64,000 bases of DNA, taken from assembly GCA_002163245.1 (NCBI GenBank), contig MAAL01000055.1, positions 44,623-108,622 on the forward strand, written 5' to 3'. Below are positions 9,440-19,117 of this stretch, in pieces. The notes under the pieces are model-generated. The model made no database searches, was not told the origin of the DNA, and saw nothing but the letters and a program-made list of their open reading frames with translations. The number at the start of each line of letters is the position of its first letter. The stretch's first letter is position 1. The stretch is from Gammaproteobacteria bacterium 42_54_T18 (GTDB lineage: Bacteria; Pseudomonadota; Gammaproteobacteria; Pseudomonadales; Ketobacteraceae). The position numbers were made by a program, and so were the translations under genes.

Positions 9440-9485
9440 GTGAAAGTCCTGTTAAGTTCTTTGTTATGGTTTGTTCTGAGTAGGT

Positions 9486-10949
9486 TCAAAGTAAAGGTGT
9501 TAATTCTTTTTCAAACAATGCTTTGATTTTAGGTTGGTTTTCCCAGTTTCTCAAAAACCGTTGAATGTCTTTGTTAAAAGCGCGTTTGAATGAGCGATTT
9601 GATTGATGGAAGCGTACAGCATCCAAATCAATAACAAAGATATCGTTATTGACGACCATGAAGTTGGTATCTTTGGTGTCTCCATGAGAGATTTTTGCGA
9701 GCTTAAAGAGCGCAAAAATATCAATTAATTTAGATACGAGTTGTTGTCTGATTGGATCAGTTGATAAATCGATAGTATCTGTGTCGAAAAAGTCTCGAAG
9801 GGTTGTGCCTGCAATGAATTCACTAATGTAATAGGAGTGACGTCGGACCGGCCCAATGCGCTGTTCAAGCATCGCAATTGGCTTTGGTGTATTAATGCCC
9901 AGGCTTATTAAACTATGGGCTGCAATCCATGAGGTATGTGCTCTTGTCGAGCGTAAGGCACGTCTGGTTTGATGACCCACACCTCTAATGTTATATCGTT
10001 TGATAAATGCATCGTTGTTATCAATTTTGTCGCGAACAATTGTTTGGCTTCCGTTTTTAAGGAGAGGTTCTTTTTCGAAGGCCGCGTTGGGGTGCTGGCT
10101 CCATTCTAGAAGACCAGCTTTTAAGTGTTCACGGCGACAAGCAAAGAGGTGGTTTAAATCTTGGGTAAAGGCTATTTCCGTACAGTCGCGAAGCAGCTTC
10201 TTTTGATAGTTTGCTAGCCGTTGGCTACGTAGATTTTGAATATGTTCTAAAAGCGCGTTTGAATCAAAGCTTTTTCCAATACTTATTGATTGGTAGGTGT
10301 CTAATGCAAAACCTACCTTCTCATTAAATGCCAGAGGTAGTTGTGCAAAAAATAGCGCAAGATTATTCAGGGCATTGCCTCGGTCCAGAGGCGGGTGCGG
10401 GCTAATCGTTATGTCACCGCAATCAACAACGTAAAGATTGTCTTTATACTCAATAAAGTTATCAAGATGAATGTCAAGCTGTGCAACGCCTTTGTTGTGC
10501 ATTAAGGCAATTAGCTGGCAGGCGCGTTGGATCAGAGACTGTTTTTCTTCGCTGCCTTTGGCGCTGTCTAGTTTATTGAGTAGGCTTTGGCTTGGTGAGA
10601 GGCGTTGGAATATAATAAATCCCAATTTTTGCTGCTCGTCGAAGCCATATTCCAACATGTCAGGAGTAGTAATGCCTGCTTTTTTTAGGGATTGGTATCC
10701 TTGTAACTCACGTTTTGTATGGCGTTTCCATTTTATAGGGTCGATAAAACATTTCACGACAACAGGTTGCTCATTCCACTGTGCAAAACAGGTAATACGT
10801 TTGTGTGGAAGCAAGCGTAATAACTCGCTGCAGGGCAGTTGATGAGTTTGGTCCCCTGAGCTTAATTGCAGGGTAAAAGGTGCTGCTATGTTGCGGCCAG
10901 CTTGACGTAATGCATTCCCATTGATGGTGGTTTCTATGGTTACCATCAC
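9486..10949 (-). CDS. Two-domain LPS-kinase-like protein
   Basis: A 487-residue protein that appears to hold two kinase-like (InaA/WaaP-type) folds in tandem. The first has a Lys region (PVVVKCFIDPIKWKRHTKRE) and a catalytic-loop variant VAQLDIHLDNFI at about residues 155-166, followed by VVDCGD. The second has KISHGDTKDTNFMV at about 419-432 followed by VIDLDAVRF. In Pseudomonas the core cluster contains several separate kinases of this superfamily, so this looks like a fusion of two. Both catalytic loops keep Asp and Asn, so both may be active. The start overlaps the waaG stop (ATGA-type), which ties it to that operon. Confidence 0.75.
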   Translation of the reverse strand: MMVTIETTINGNALRQAGRNIAAPFTLQLSSGDQTHQLPCSELLRLLPHKRITCFAQWNEQPVVVKCFIDPIKWKRHTKRELQGYQSLKKAGITTPDMLEYGFDEQQKLGFIIFQRLSPSQSLLNKLDSAKGSEEKQSLIQRACQLIALMHNKGVAQLDIHLDNFIEYKDNLYVVDCGDITISPHPPLDRGNALNNLALFFAQLPLAFNEKVGFALDTYQSISIGKSFDSNALLEHIQNLRSQRLANYQKKLLRDCTEIAFTQDLNHLFACRREHLKAGLLEWSQHPNAAFEKEPLLKNGSQTIVRDKIDNNDAFIKRYNIRGVGHQTRRALRSTRAHTSWIAAHSLISLGINTPKPIAMLEQRIGPVRRHSYYISEFIAGTTLRDFFDTDTIDLSTDPIRQQLVSKLIDIFALFKLAKISHGDTKDTNFMVVNNDIFVIDLDAVRFHQSNRSFKRAFNKDIQRFLRNWENQPKIKALFEKELTPLL

Positions 10950-12088
10950 GATTTTGTACTCTGTTTTTTCAGGGCGGTAGCTTCTATTATTTGAGCAGCT
11001 CTTGTGGGCATGCTGTAAATGTCAGCTTTGGCTGCAAAAGAGAGTGCATTTTGTTGCCAGTGAATTTTATCGGCCGATAACATTTTTGTTAGAGTATTGT
11101 TTAATGCCGGTTGGCTAAAGGGAGAGTCTAATACAGTGCCCGCATTCGCCTTATCTATATAGTGGGCATAACCGCATACTTTGGTCACTAATACGGGAAG
11201 CCCGGCTACAACGGCCTCTAATAAGATGGTGCCAGTATTTTCATTATATGCAGGGTGAATAAGTAAATCTGCGCCGAGTAAGAAATTTGGAATATCATTT
11301 CGGCCCTTTAGGATGGTGACGTTGTTTTCAATACCTAAAGACTTTGCTTGTGCTAAAAACATTTTCGGGTTGTCTTGGCCGATAACAATAAAGCGAGTGT
11401 TGGCTTTTTGTTTTTCTGGTAGCGATGCTAATGCTAATAGTGCTCGATCTAAACCTTTTGTTTTAAACCCTGATCCTACCATTAGTATTAATTGTTGGTT
11501 TTTTTCAATATTCCATTCCTCTCTAAATTCGGAACGAATTTCTTGAGCATTTTGAGGAGCTTTTCTATCTTCGCTAATGCCAGGCGGAAGTAAGTGAAAG
11601 CGTGCTTCAGGTGTATGGTAGTGTTGTTGGAATAGTGGTTTTTGCACTTCTGAAATCATTAAAATTTCAGTGTTACTTTTTGTAGAAAAGACTGATTTTT
11701 CTTGTTGATAAAATTGTTTGTAACGACTGCCCAGCCGGTAAAGTGGGTGCCTTAGTGTTAGAGCCTTGTCTTGGTAGCAGGGATCTGCTGCATAATAGAC
11801 ATCTAGACCGCTAATTTTATTAAAACCAACTACGGCATCGTAATGTTGTTCTTGAAACGTCTTTTTTAGCCAGGTTGCAAAGCGGGCGTTGCGTTGGTGG
11901 TTGCTGAAGGCTTTGACTGGAGCGATATGAACGTTAATGTTTTTCGGTAAAGGGCCATCCCAAATGATGCAATACGCATCCACCTCATGGCCAAGGTCGA
12001 TTAGGGCTTCAGCTATGCGACTAAAGTCTCGTTGCAAGCCTCCAAAAGGAAAGTATTTAAATAACACAAAAGCAAATCGCATGTTCAT
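10946..12088 (-). CDS. waaG: LPS core glucosyltransferase I
   Basis: GT4-family, GT-B fold enzyme that adds the first outer-core hexose to heptose II. It has 380 residues, close to the family norm of about 370. The N-terminal MRFAFVLFKYFPFGGLQRD is the WaaG signature, with the GG loop contacting UDP. The donor site NENTGTILLEAVVAGLPVLV carries the E-x7-E motif. The start overlaps the upstream kinase gene by four bases and the stop overlaps the downstream gene, so the operon is tightly coupled. An internal Met two codons later is an alternative start. Confidence 0.9.
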   Translation of the reverse strand: MNMRFAFVLFKYFPFGGLQRDFSRIAEALIDLGHEVDAYCIIWDGPLPKNINVHIAPVKAFSNHQRNARFATWLKKTFQEQHYDAVVGFNKISGLDVYYAADPCYQDKALTLRHPLYRLGSRYKQFYQQEKSVFSTKSNTEILMISEVQKPLFQQHYHTPEARFHLLPPGISEDRKAPQNAQEIRSEFREEWNIEKNQQLILMVGSGFKTKGLDRALLALASLPEKQKANTRFIVIGQDNPKMFLAQAKSLGIENNVTILKGRNDIPNFLLGADLLIHPAYNENTGTILLEAVVAGLPVLVTKVCGYAHYIDKANAGTVLDSPFSQPALNNTLTKMLSADKIHWQQNALSFAAKADIYSMPTRAAQIIEATALKKQSTKS

Positions 12089-12762
12089 AGCTTTACACCT
12101 TTATGTTGAATATAGGCTTTGATAAACCAAAGACTTGCTTTGTTTAGTTTGCTTTTTAGCGCATATTCATTCAAAAAGCGATCATTGCCATAGCGGGAAA
12201 AGTAAGATTTATCCGAATGATAACTCATCAGGTGCGCTAAGTTGCGAGCGCGTTTAAATGCGTTTAGCTGACCAATAGAGAACCAACAATCACTAATATC
12301 GATAAGGGCATAATCCCCATTGGGCTGATGTAAAATGTTGCCCAAATGGATAGCTCGAAAAAACACCCCTCGGCAGTGAAGTTCTGCCATGATATCGGTA
12401 ATAATGCTGATTTCACTATGGCCTGATAGTTTTAAGTGCTCTCTAAAATCGTGACCTTCAATCGCTTGGTAACGAATAGCATCAAACCGTTTATCTTCGG
12501 CAGTCATCGTGTCACAAATGGAAACGGTTTGAACATTCCTCTTTAATAAGATTTTGCTGTTTTTCACAAACTGCTTAAAAGGGGGGAAGAGGGTACGAGA
12601 GGAAAGCTTGCGATCCGGTTGGTAAAAGAATTTGTAGATGTATCCATTGGCATCGAGCAGTACTTTAGGTTTATTTACCTCCCCTTCCAGCAAGGATGAC
12701 CGGGATACCAAGTCGGCTAGCTGTGAGTCAGTAAGTATCTGCATAGGTATAGATTTGGCCAT
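12085..12762 (-). CDS. LPS kinase-like protein (InaA/WaaP superfamily)
   Basis: A 225-residue kinase-like protein and first gene of the minus-strand core operon. Visible are a nucleotide-site strand (KVLLDANGYIYKFFYQPDRK) and a catalytic-loop-like VFFRAIHLGNIL, in which the usual HxD has become an R-A-I-H-x-G-N form. YALIDISDCWF resembles the metal-binding segment. The missing canonical catalytic Asp in the loop is notable: it may be a divergent kinase or non-catalytic. Proximity to waaG suggests a role in core phosphorylation. No better family name can be given from sequence. Confidence 0.6.
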   Translation of the reverse strand: MAKSIPMQILTDSQLADLVSRSSLLEGEVNKPKVLLDANGYIYKFFYQPDRKLSSRTLFPPFKQFVKNSKILLKRNVQTVSICDTMTAEDKRFDAIRYQAIEGHDFREHLKLSGHSEISIITDIMAELHCRGVFFRAIHLGNILHQPNGDYALIDISDCWFSIGQLNAFKRARNLAHLMSYHSDKSYFSRYGNDRFLNEYALKSKLNKASLWFIKAYIQHKGVKL

Positions 12763-13007
12763 TGTCGGTTATCAACAAGAAAGGGCGCATATTTTACCCT
12801 TTCATCAGTGCTTGGGTATAGAGGAAAGGTCGATTTTACACGCCATAAATGCAGATGATGGTCTATATAGTGCTATAGGGTGTGGATAAGTCTGCAGTTG
12901 ATGGGTAAAAAAGAGGTAAAAGCAGGCAAAAGTGGTAAAATAACGCTTAATAGCACTAGGTTTGTGAGCAATCACTAACATAAGTTGGTTACTGGAGAGA
13001 ATGGTAG
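12763..13007. promoter_or_regulatory. Divergent intergenic region
   Basis: A 245-base AT-rich gap between the minus-strand core operon (start 12762) and hldE (start 13008). Both operons must be expressed from here, so it should hold two divergent promoters. I cannot single out a convincing -35/-10 pair or operator by eye. A GGAGAG ribosome site precedes hldE. Confidence 0.4.
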
Positions 13008-14441
13008 ATGACATTGCAGCTTAAAATTCCTGCGTTTGAAAAGGCCCACGTATTAGTTGTTGGTGACGTAATGTTAGATCGTTATTGGCATGGTGGAACC
13101 TCGCGAATATCTCCAGAGGCACCAGTCCCCGTTGTTCATGTGGAACAAGTGGAGGATCGGCCTGGTGGTGCAGGGAACGTGGCTTTGAACATCGCTGCAT
13201 TGGGAGCAGGAGCCAGGTTAATTGCTGTTACCGGCAAGGATGAAGCGGCGCAGTCGCTAACATCGAGTTTAAATGCGGCCGGTATTGCGTGTGATTTTAT
13301 TCAATCTGAAGATAGTCCGACAATTACCAAGTTAAGGGTTATTAGTCGGCATCAGCAGCTAATTCGTCTGGATTTCGAAGAAGGTTTTGTAGGGCTTGAC
13401 CCTGATGAGTTGTTAGAACATTTTTCTGTGGCGTTAAATCATGCCAGTGTGGTTGTACTTTCTGATTATAACAAAGGCTGTTTGCAGGATCATCAAGCGC
13501 TAATTTTGGCGGCAAAAGAGAAAGGCATTCCGGTTTTGGCTGACCCGAAAGGCCATGACTTTTCAAAATATAAAGGCGCAACATTACTTACACCAAATCT
13601 ATCTGAGTTTGAAGCGGTGGTTGGGAAGTGTGAGACAGAAGAAGTTTTGGTATCCCGTGGCGTTGCTTTACTGGAAGACCTCGAGCTTGAAGCGTTATTG
13701 ATCACTCGGGGTGAGCGCGGGATGACGTTGTTACGTTCAGGTTTTCCAGAGCTACATTTGCCAGCACGAGCTAGGGAAGTGTTTGATGTAACAGGTGCGG
13801 GTGATACGGTTATTTCGGTGCTTGCCGCTGCCTTGGCGGCAGGAGAGGACTTACCGGTAGCCACAGGCCTTTCAAATATTGCAGCAGGGATTGTTGTTAA
13901 AAAATTAGGTACAGCTGCGATTAGTGCTCCTGAGTTACGACGGGCTGTGAATAAGGATATGGGTTCTGAGCGTGGAGCGATGACTAGCGAACAGCTTAAA
14001 GTTGCCCTCGAAGATAGTCGTGCACATGGCGAGAAAATTGTTATGACCAATGGCTGTTTTGATATTTTACACGCGGGACATGTGACGTACCTAGAGCAAG
14101 CTAAAGCTCAGGGAGATCGTCTAATTGTGGCAATAAACGATGATGATTCGGTAAAACGATTAAAAGGAGAAGGGCGTCCTATTAACCCTGTAGATCGCCG
14201 TATGGCGGTATTAGCAGGTTTAAGTGCTGTTGACTGGGTGGTGCCGTTTGGTGAAGACACTCCCAGAAACTTGCTACATATGTTTAAACCTGATGTATTG
14301 GTGAAAGGCGGAGATTACTCTATTGATGAAGTCGTTGGTGCTGAAATAGTGGAAGAGTATGGCGGAGAGGTACGTGTATTGTCATTAGTCGATAGCTGTT
14401 CTACGACAGCCATTGTTGAAAAGATTCGAGACGATTCATAA
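13008..14441 (+). CDS. hldE: Bifunctional heptose-7-phosphate kinase / heptose-1-phosphate adenylyltransferase
   Basis: Makes ADP-heptose for WaaC/WaaF. The 477 residues match the E. coli enzyme in length. Residues about 1-320 are a ribokinase (PfkB) domain with GGAGNVALNIAALGA and the catalytic FDVTGAGDTVISV. Residues about 345-477 are a nucleotidyltransferase with TNGCFDILHAGHVTYL (HxGH motif). The start ATG has a GGAGAG ribosome site. An ATG seven bases upstream is in another frame and stops at once. msbA follows after 49 bases, the same adjacency as in Pseudomonas, so LPS precursor supply and lipid A-core flipping are probably co-expressed. Confidence 0.96.
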   Translation: MTLQLKIPAFEKAHVLVVGDVMLDRYWHGGTSRISPEAPVPVVHVEQVEDRPGGAGNVALNIAALGAGARLIAVTGKDEAAQSLTSSLNAAGIACDFIQSEDSPTITKLRVISRHQQLIRLDFEEGFVGLDPDELLEHFSVALNHASVVVLSDYNKGCLQDHQALILAAKEKGIPVLADPKGHDFSKYKGATLLTPNLSEFEAVVGKCETEEVLVSRGVALLEDLELEALLITRGERGMTLLRSGFPELHLPARAREVFDVTGAGDTVISVLAAALAAGEDLPVATGLSNIAAGIVVKKLGTAAISAPELRRAVNKDMGSERGAMTSEQLKVALEDSRAHGEKIVMTNGCFDILHAGHVTYLEQAKAQGDRLIVAINDDDSVKRLKGEGRPINPVDRRMAVLAGLSAVDWVVPFGEDTPRNLLHMFKPDVLVKGGDYSIDEVVGAEIVEEYGGEVRVLSLVDSCSTTAIVEKIRDDS

Positions 14442-14490
14442 ATCGAAAGCATCCTTTTTAGTAACTATTTTTTAGCGAGTTGTTTTGTTT

Positions 14491-16335
14491 ATGGTCAATG
14501 AAGAAAATGCCACCCAGGTATCAGGGTTAGTAACGTATCGACGCTTGATGCGATACTTACTGCCTTATTTAGGGCTTTTTATCATCAGTATTATTGGTTT
14601 TATGGTATATGCCTCAACGCAACCCATGCTTGCTGCAATGATGGAGTTGTTTGTTAATGGTTTGGGCGGTAAAGATGTTGATTTTCTCAAATGGCTGCCA
14701 GATCAAGATGGTTATTTGGGACAGTTAATTATTGCTATAGGCCAAGGGGACTTATATCAGGTGACCGAGGGGCTTAAAGTTGCCTATTTGGTTCCGGTTT
14801 TAATTATACTGATTTATTTGCTTCGAAGTGTTGGTTCCTATTTTGGGAATTACTTATTAGCAAAAGTATCTTTTTCTTTGATTCATGACATTCGAGTGGA
14901 ACTGTTTGATAAGTATCTTGTACTGCCAAGTAGCTATTATGATGAAAACGATACAGGCCGAATTTTAGCGAAAATCACCTATAACGTCGCTCAAGTCAGG
15001 GATGCTGTTACACGAGCATCTAAAGTTATTTTGCGCGAAGGCGCGACGGTTATCGCGTTGTTGATTTATCTGTTTTATACGAATTGGTCCTTAACATTGT
15101 TATTGTTTGCTGTTGGCCCAGTGATTGGTTTTTTTGTAAAATTTGCTTCGAAACATTTTAAGCGCTATACCAAAAAAATCCAAAACTCTATTGGTGATGT
15201 AACGCATGTTGCCAATGAAGTGATTGGCGGTTACCAAGTTGTTAAAAGTTTTGGTGGTGAACGTTATGAGGGTGAACGTTTTTTTGATTCCAGTGAGGAG
15301 AATTGCAAGCAGAATATTAAGCTGGTTCGAATGAGTGAGATATATACAGCGTTGTTGCAATTTTTTGTTGCTGTAGCCATGGCGGGCATGATGTTTATGG
15401 CTATGAGCATGTTGGGTGAGTATAGTGCCGGTGAATTGATTGCTTATGTTACCGCTGCAGCGATGTTGCCAAAATCGGTGCGGCAGTTGAGCGAAGTGAA
15501 TATTGCTATTCAACGTGGTGTTGCGGCTGCAGAAACCATTTTTGAAGTGCTGGATCGAGATAATGAGCGGGATAATGGGACGTTTGAAGCGCCTAGAATT
15601 GATGGTGGTATAGAAATTAAAAATCTCAGTTTCTCCTACCCTGGCCACGATGAGAAGGTATTAAAAAATATCAATTTGACGGTGAAACAAGGAGAGACAG
15701 TCGCTCTGGTTGGACAGTCAGGCAGTGGGAAGTCAACGTTAGTGAGTTTGCTGCCACGTTTTTATGATCATAGCGAAGGTCATATTTTGTTAGATGGTGT
15801 TGATGTTAACGATTATAAGCTGGCAAGTTTACGACACCACATTGCTTTGGTGAATCAGCAAGTTGTTTTATTTAATGATACGGTAGAAAACAATGTAGCG
15901 TACGGAGCGTTAAAGAAATCTTCGTCGGAGGCGGTGAATTCTGCAATTACCTCGGCTCATGCAAAAGAATTTATTGATGGGATGGATGACGGCTTAGATA
16001 CGTTAATTGGTGAAAGTGGTAATCGCTTATCAGGTGGCCAACGTCAGCGTTTATCTATCGCACGAGCGATATTAAAAGATGCACCAATACTGATTCTTGA
16101 TGAGGCGACGTCAGCTCTTGATACTGAGTCGGAGCGCTATATTCAGGATGCATTGGAAACGGTAATGAAAGATCGGACAACGTTGGTTATTGCGCATCGA
16201 TTGTCTACGGTAGAAAAGGCTGATCGTATCGTTGTGATGGATAAGGGCAGCATTGTTGAAGAAGGTACTCATAAAGAATTGATTGCATCAGGGGGTATTT
16301 ATAAAAAGCTTCATGATATTCAATTTGATGATTGA
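14491..16335 (+). CDS. msbA: Lipid A-core flippase (ABC exporter)
   Basis: Homodimeric half-transporter that flips lipid A-core across the inner membrane. The ATG at 14491 gives 614 residues; a TTG two codons upstream is an alternative. The N-terminal half has six predicted membrane helices. The C-terminal nucleotide-binding domain shows Walker A GQSGSGKST, signature LSGGQRQRLSIARAIL, Walker B ILILDEATSALD and the H-loop VIAHRLSTV. Length is slightly above the E. coli protein (582), mainly from a longer periplasmic segment around residues 60-90. Confidence 0.95.
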   Translation: MVNEENATQVSGLVTYRRLMRYLLPYLGLFIISIIGFMVYASTQPMLAAMMELFVNGLGGKDVDFLKWLPDQDGYLGQLIIAIGQGDLYQVTEGLKVAYLVPVLIILIYLLRSVGSYFGNYLLAKVSFSLIHDIRVELFDKYLVLPSSYYDENDTGRILAKITYNVAQVRDAVTRASKVILREGATVIALLIYLFYTNWSLTLLLFAVGPVIGFFVKFASKHFKRYTKKIQNSIGDVTHVANEVIGGYQVVKSFGGERYEGERFFDSSEENCKQNIKLVRMSEIYTALLQFFVAVAMAGMMFMAMSMLGEYSAGELIAYVTAAAMLPKSVRQLSEVNIAIQRGVAAAETIFEVLDRDNERDNGTFEAPRIDGGIEIKNLSFSYPGHDEKVLKNINLTVKQGETVALVGQSGSGKSTLVSLLPRFYDHSEGHILLDGVDVNDYKLASLRHHIALVNQQVVLFNDTVENNVAYGALKKSSSEAVNSAITSAHAKEFIDGMDDGLDTLIGESGNRLSGGQRQRLSIARAILKDAPILILDEATSALDTESERYIQDALETVMKDRTTLVIAHRLSTVEKADRIVVMDKGSIVEEGTHKELIASGGIYKKLHDIQFDD

Positions 16336-16356
16336 TAGCGTTTTAAGTGGCTTTAG

Positions 16357-16842
16357 TTAATCAATAGCAATGATTTCATAGATAATATGATTGCTTTTTA
16401 TGTGTAATTCAATTGTATCATCTAGTTGTTTTCCAAGAAGTTGGCGGCCCAGTGGAGTGCTGGGTGTTATTACCATAATATTGTTGCCTTCCCAGTGGAG
16501 TTTTAACCCTCCTGCCACAGGCCCAAGAAAGAAGTATTTATTGCTATTTTTTTCTGTTTCTAACGTTACCAGTGCTGTTACATCAACGTTATCGTCTTCA
16601 TTAAATTTTTTAAAAGAAAGGTTACTATAAAGCTCAATAGCTTCGGCAAGCTCGTTAACTCGAATTGATTGCCCGTGAGCTAAATAGGATGCCTCTAAAC
16701 CGAAGGTGTCATATTTGTTTTCTGCGACAGTCTCTTTGCTCGTGGCAGTTTCTTTTGCAGAGTTTGCCGCATTATTGGCGGTTTCAAAATCTTTTTTTAA
16801 TGCATCAATAATGAGTTTTCGTAGTAATTCTTTGTTTGACAT
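16357..16842 (-). CDS. GreA/GreB-family C-terminal domain protein
   Basis: A 161-residue protein whose second half (about residues 85-160) resembles the GreA/GreB C-terminal FKBP-like domain, ending in the typical VITPSTPLGRQLLGKQLDDTIEL. The N-terminal part is helical and contains an Ala/Thr/Lys-rich stretch (residues 18-45). It may form a shortened coiled coil, but lacks an obvious acidic tip pair as in GreA. It may therefore be a Gre-like RNA-polymerase secondary-channel protein rather than true GreA. It converges on msbA with a 21-base gap and precedes no obvious partner. Confidence 0.65.
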   Translation of the reverse strand: MSNKELLRKLIIDALKKDFETANNAANSAKETATSKETVAENKYDTFGLEASYLAHGQSIRVNELAEAIELYSNLSFKKFNEDDNVDVTALVTLETEKNSNKYFFLGPVAGGLKLHWEGNNIMVITPSTPLGRQLLGKQLDDTIELHIKSNHIIYEIIAID

Positions 16843-16872
16843 AGTAGGGCTTCTAATTACATGAGGGCACGG

Positions 16873-17697
16873 TTATTGAGCCAATATGTTTAACGCTTGG
16901 GTGACATTTTGTACTAAATGCTTGGGATTTATTGTTCCCAATGTAATAGATGATGTTCCTGGGTGTGAAAAATTTAGCTCCATACTCGCTTTGATCGGAT
17001 CGGAATATTTATCTATATTCAAATGACCGCTCGCCAGTGCTTTTTTAATAAATACCCCTTTATTATGTGTTGCAGCATAGTTTAGAACAGGTACGTCACC
17101 ATCATAATTAAGATTGTAGGTCGCCATCACAATATCGGCTAACTCCAATGCTCTGATGCCACCTTCAACGGTTTTGGTAGACATACCAAATGCTCTGATG
17201 AGTCCTGCTTTTTTTAACTCAGCTAATACTTCTAGTGTACCGTGATGATTGATGATATCTAGATCATTACCATCGGAGTGAATTAATACAATATCCAACT
17301 CATCTCGATGTAATCGCTTTAAACTACGTTCGACACTAAAGCGAGCATGTTCAGGTGTGAAGTCAAAGTGAGATTCACCATTAATAAACTCTTCACCAAC
17401 TTTGGTGCAAATAACCCACTCCTTGGTTCGTGAACCTAAAATCTCCCCAATACGTTCTTCGCTGCGCCCGTATGCCGGTGCAGTATCTAAACAATTGATA
17501 CCCAGTGACTGGGCCAAATCAAAAAGAGCCAAGGTTTCTTTGTCAGAAGGCATGGTAAACGCTTCAGGGTATTTTACTTGCTGATCACGGCCAATTTTTA
17601 CGGTACCTAAACTAATAGGCGCAATGTTGATACCGGTGTCGCCGAGAGGGCGTAGAGGTAATTGCAAATCTTTGCGGTTGAGTGTGGAGTTACTCAT
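16873..17697 (-). CDS. Aldo/keto reductase
   Basis: Predicted NADPH-dependent TIM-barrel oxidoreductase of 274 residues, using the ATG at 17697. An upstream ATG at 17715 is possible but lies inside the preceding gene. Family features are LPLRPLGDTGINIAPISLGT at the N-terminus, CLDTAPAYGRSEERIGEIL with the catalytic Asp and Tyr, and DIVLIHSDGND on the barrel. ATHNKGVFIKKALASGHL follows, and the cofactor-binding end is SSITLGTINPKHL. The start overlaps the FAD oxidoreductase stop (TGA/ATG), so the two form an operon. The substrate is unknown. Confidence 0.85.
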   Translation of the reverse strand: MSNSTLNRKDLQLPLRPLGDTGINIAPISLGTVKIGRDQQVKYPEAFTMPSDKETLALFDLAQSLGINCLDTAPAYGRSEERIGEILGSRTKEWVICTKVGEEFINGESHFDFTPEHARFSVERSLKRLHRDELDIVLIHSDGNDLDIINHHGTLEVLAELKKAGLIRAFGMSTKTVEGGIRALELADIVMATYNLNYDGDVPVLNYAATHNKGVFIKKALASGHLNIDKYSDPIKASMELNFSHPGTSSITLGTINPKHLVQNVTQALNILAQ

Positions 17698-18938
17698 ACA
17701 AATAATGATTCCCATTTTTGGATTGCAATAGAGGCTTTGGGAAGGCTGGATAATTCATTTGAATACGTATTCTGTGTTACGCCCTGTTGTTTAATAAGTG
17801 CGAGTATTCGATCACCCAAGTCTGGAGCGAGAGTCAGTTTTGTTGGCCAAGTCACAATGGCATTTTTCTCTTCATGTGCATAAGCGCAGTCGGGTTTAAT
17901 TAGACCTCGTTGCAACGGCTCGGCACGATCAACAAAAAAAGTCGCCCATTCAGTGTCACCAAAATCAACCCAAGGGAAAAGGGCGTTTAGCTCTTTTTTG
18001 CCTTCGATAATTTGCGATTCTGAATCTCGGTTAATACCGCTTTCCGCAATTTCTCCCCCTAAATACCACACCATTTTTCCATCATCGGTTGCATGAGAAG
18101 TGATAGTGATGCGAGGTTTTGATCCGGTACCAAGACCGTGGGCATAAAGAGGGTAGGGCAGGTTGTGTTTAGCCATCACCATATGTAGAGGTCGGCGTTG
18201 CATAGGGGCGCTTTTAATGTCTGCAAGGTTAGCTAACGATTCGTTACCGGCACCTGCGCTGAAAATAACAGTTTGGTGATGAATTTGTACTGATTTATTA
18301 TTAGATAAAGTGACGTTTGACGATGTGATATTTCCAGTTTCATCGGTACCAAAGGAGGTGGCTTCTCCTTGCAGAATGCGCTGTTCAACCCCTTGGCAGA
18401 GGTTGTTAAGCAAACTTGGCGTATCAACAACAAGATCTGTTAACTTATAAACGCTGCCTGTAAATTGTTGGGCTTGAAATAACGCAGGCATTTGGTCTTT
18501 TTTAAGTTTATCGATACGGCCACGTACTAGTTTAGATGCAAAAAACGACGTGAATTTGGACGCCAATTTTCCAGCGGACCACATGTGCTGTGTTTTGGCG
18601 ATGACCTTGGTGTTGGATAAGTCAACGGTTTCTTCACCGGCAAGAAGTTTTCGCCAGCGATCTGGCATTTCTTTGATGGCGTCGGATTCTGCATTTAGGT
18701 TACCACCCAATGCATATTTTAAACCGCCGTGTATGATTCCTTGGGATTGTAAGGTCTGTCCGCTGCCAAGCTGATCTTTCTCAATTAATATACAGTCGTA
18801 ACCAAGATTGCCGAGAAGCTTTAGTAAATAGAGCCCCGCAATACCACCGCCTAATAGAAGAATGTCCGTATGGATGTCTGCAGGTGTTTCTGGTGATGTT
18901 ATTGTAGCGTAGGGTTTTTGCGTTGAGTCCATTATCAT
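17694..18938 (-). CDS. FAD-dependent oxidoreductase (DAO family)
   Basis: A 414-residue flavoprotein. The N-terminal dinucleotide-binding motif is TDILLLGGGIAGLYLLKLLG, followed by a DAO-type substrate region GQTLQSQGIIHGGLKYALGG similar to glycerol-3-phosphate dehydrogenase and L-2-hydroxyglutarate oxidases. VIFSAGAGNE marks the second FAD contact. No signal peptide is seen. It is co-transcribed with the aldo/keto reductase by a four-base overlap, which suggests a shared small-molecule pathway, but the substrate cannot be told. An alternative start lies two codons downstream (18932). Confidence 0.75.
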   Translation of the reverse strand: MIMDSTQKPYATITSPETPADIHTDILLLGGGIAGLYLLKLLGNLGYDCILIEKDQLGSGQTLQSQGIIHGGLKYALGGNLNAESDAIKEMPDRWRKLLAGEETVDLSNTKVIAKTQHMWSAGKLASKFTSFFASKLVRGRIDKLKKDQMPALFQAQQFTGSVYKLTDLVVDTPSLLNNLCQGVEQRILQGEATSFGTDETGNITSSNVTLSNNKSVQIHHQTVIFSAGAGNESLANLADIKSAPMQRRPLHMVMAKHNLPYPLYAHGLGTGSKPRITITSHATDDGKMVWYLGGEIAESGINRDSESQIIEGKKELNALFPWVDFGDTEWATFFVDRAEPLQRGLIKPDCAYAHEEKNAIVTWPTKLTLAPDLGDRILALIKQQGVTQNTYSNELSSLPKASIAIQKWESLFV

Positions 18939-19117
18939 AAAGCTCTTACATTGTTGGCAATATATCGTTAAAAAGCATAAATTGTACCGGCGAATTATAC
19001 CATAAGGCTGCGTTGAGCTGATTCTTTGATTGAAAAACTAGTGGTAATGCCTGGGCGAATGGCCTTAAGCCTTTTATAATTCATCAATTGTTCGTTTTAC
19101 CGTCTTTTGGGGAAAAA

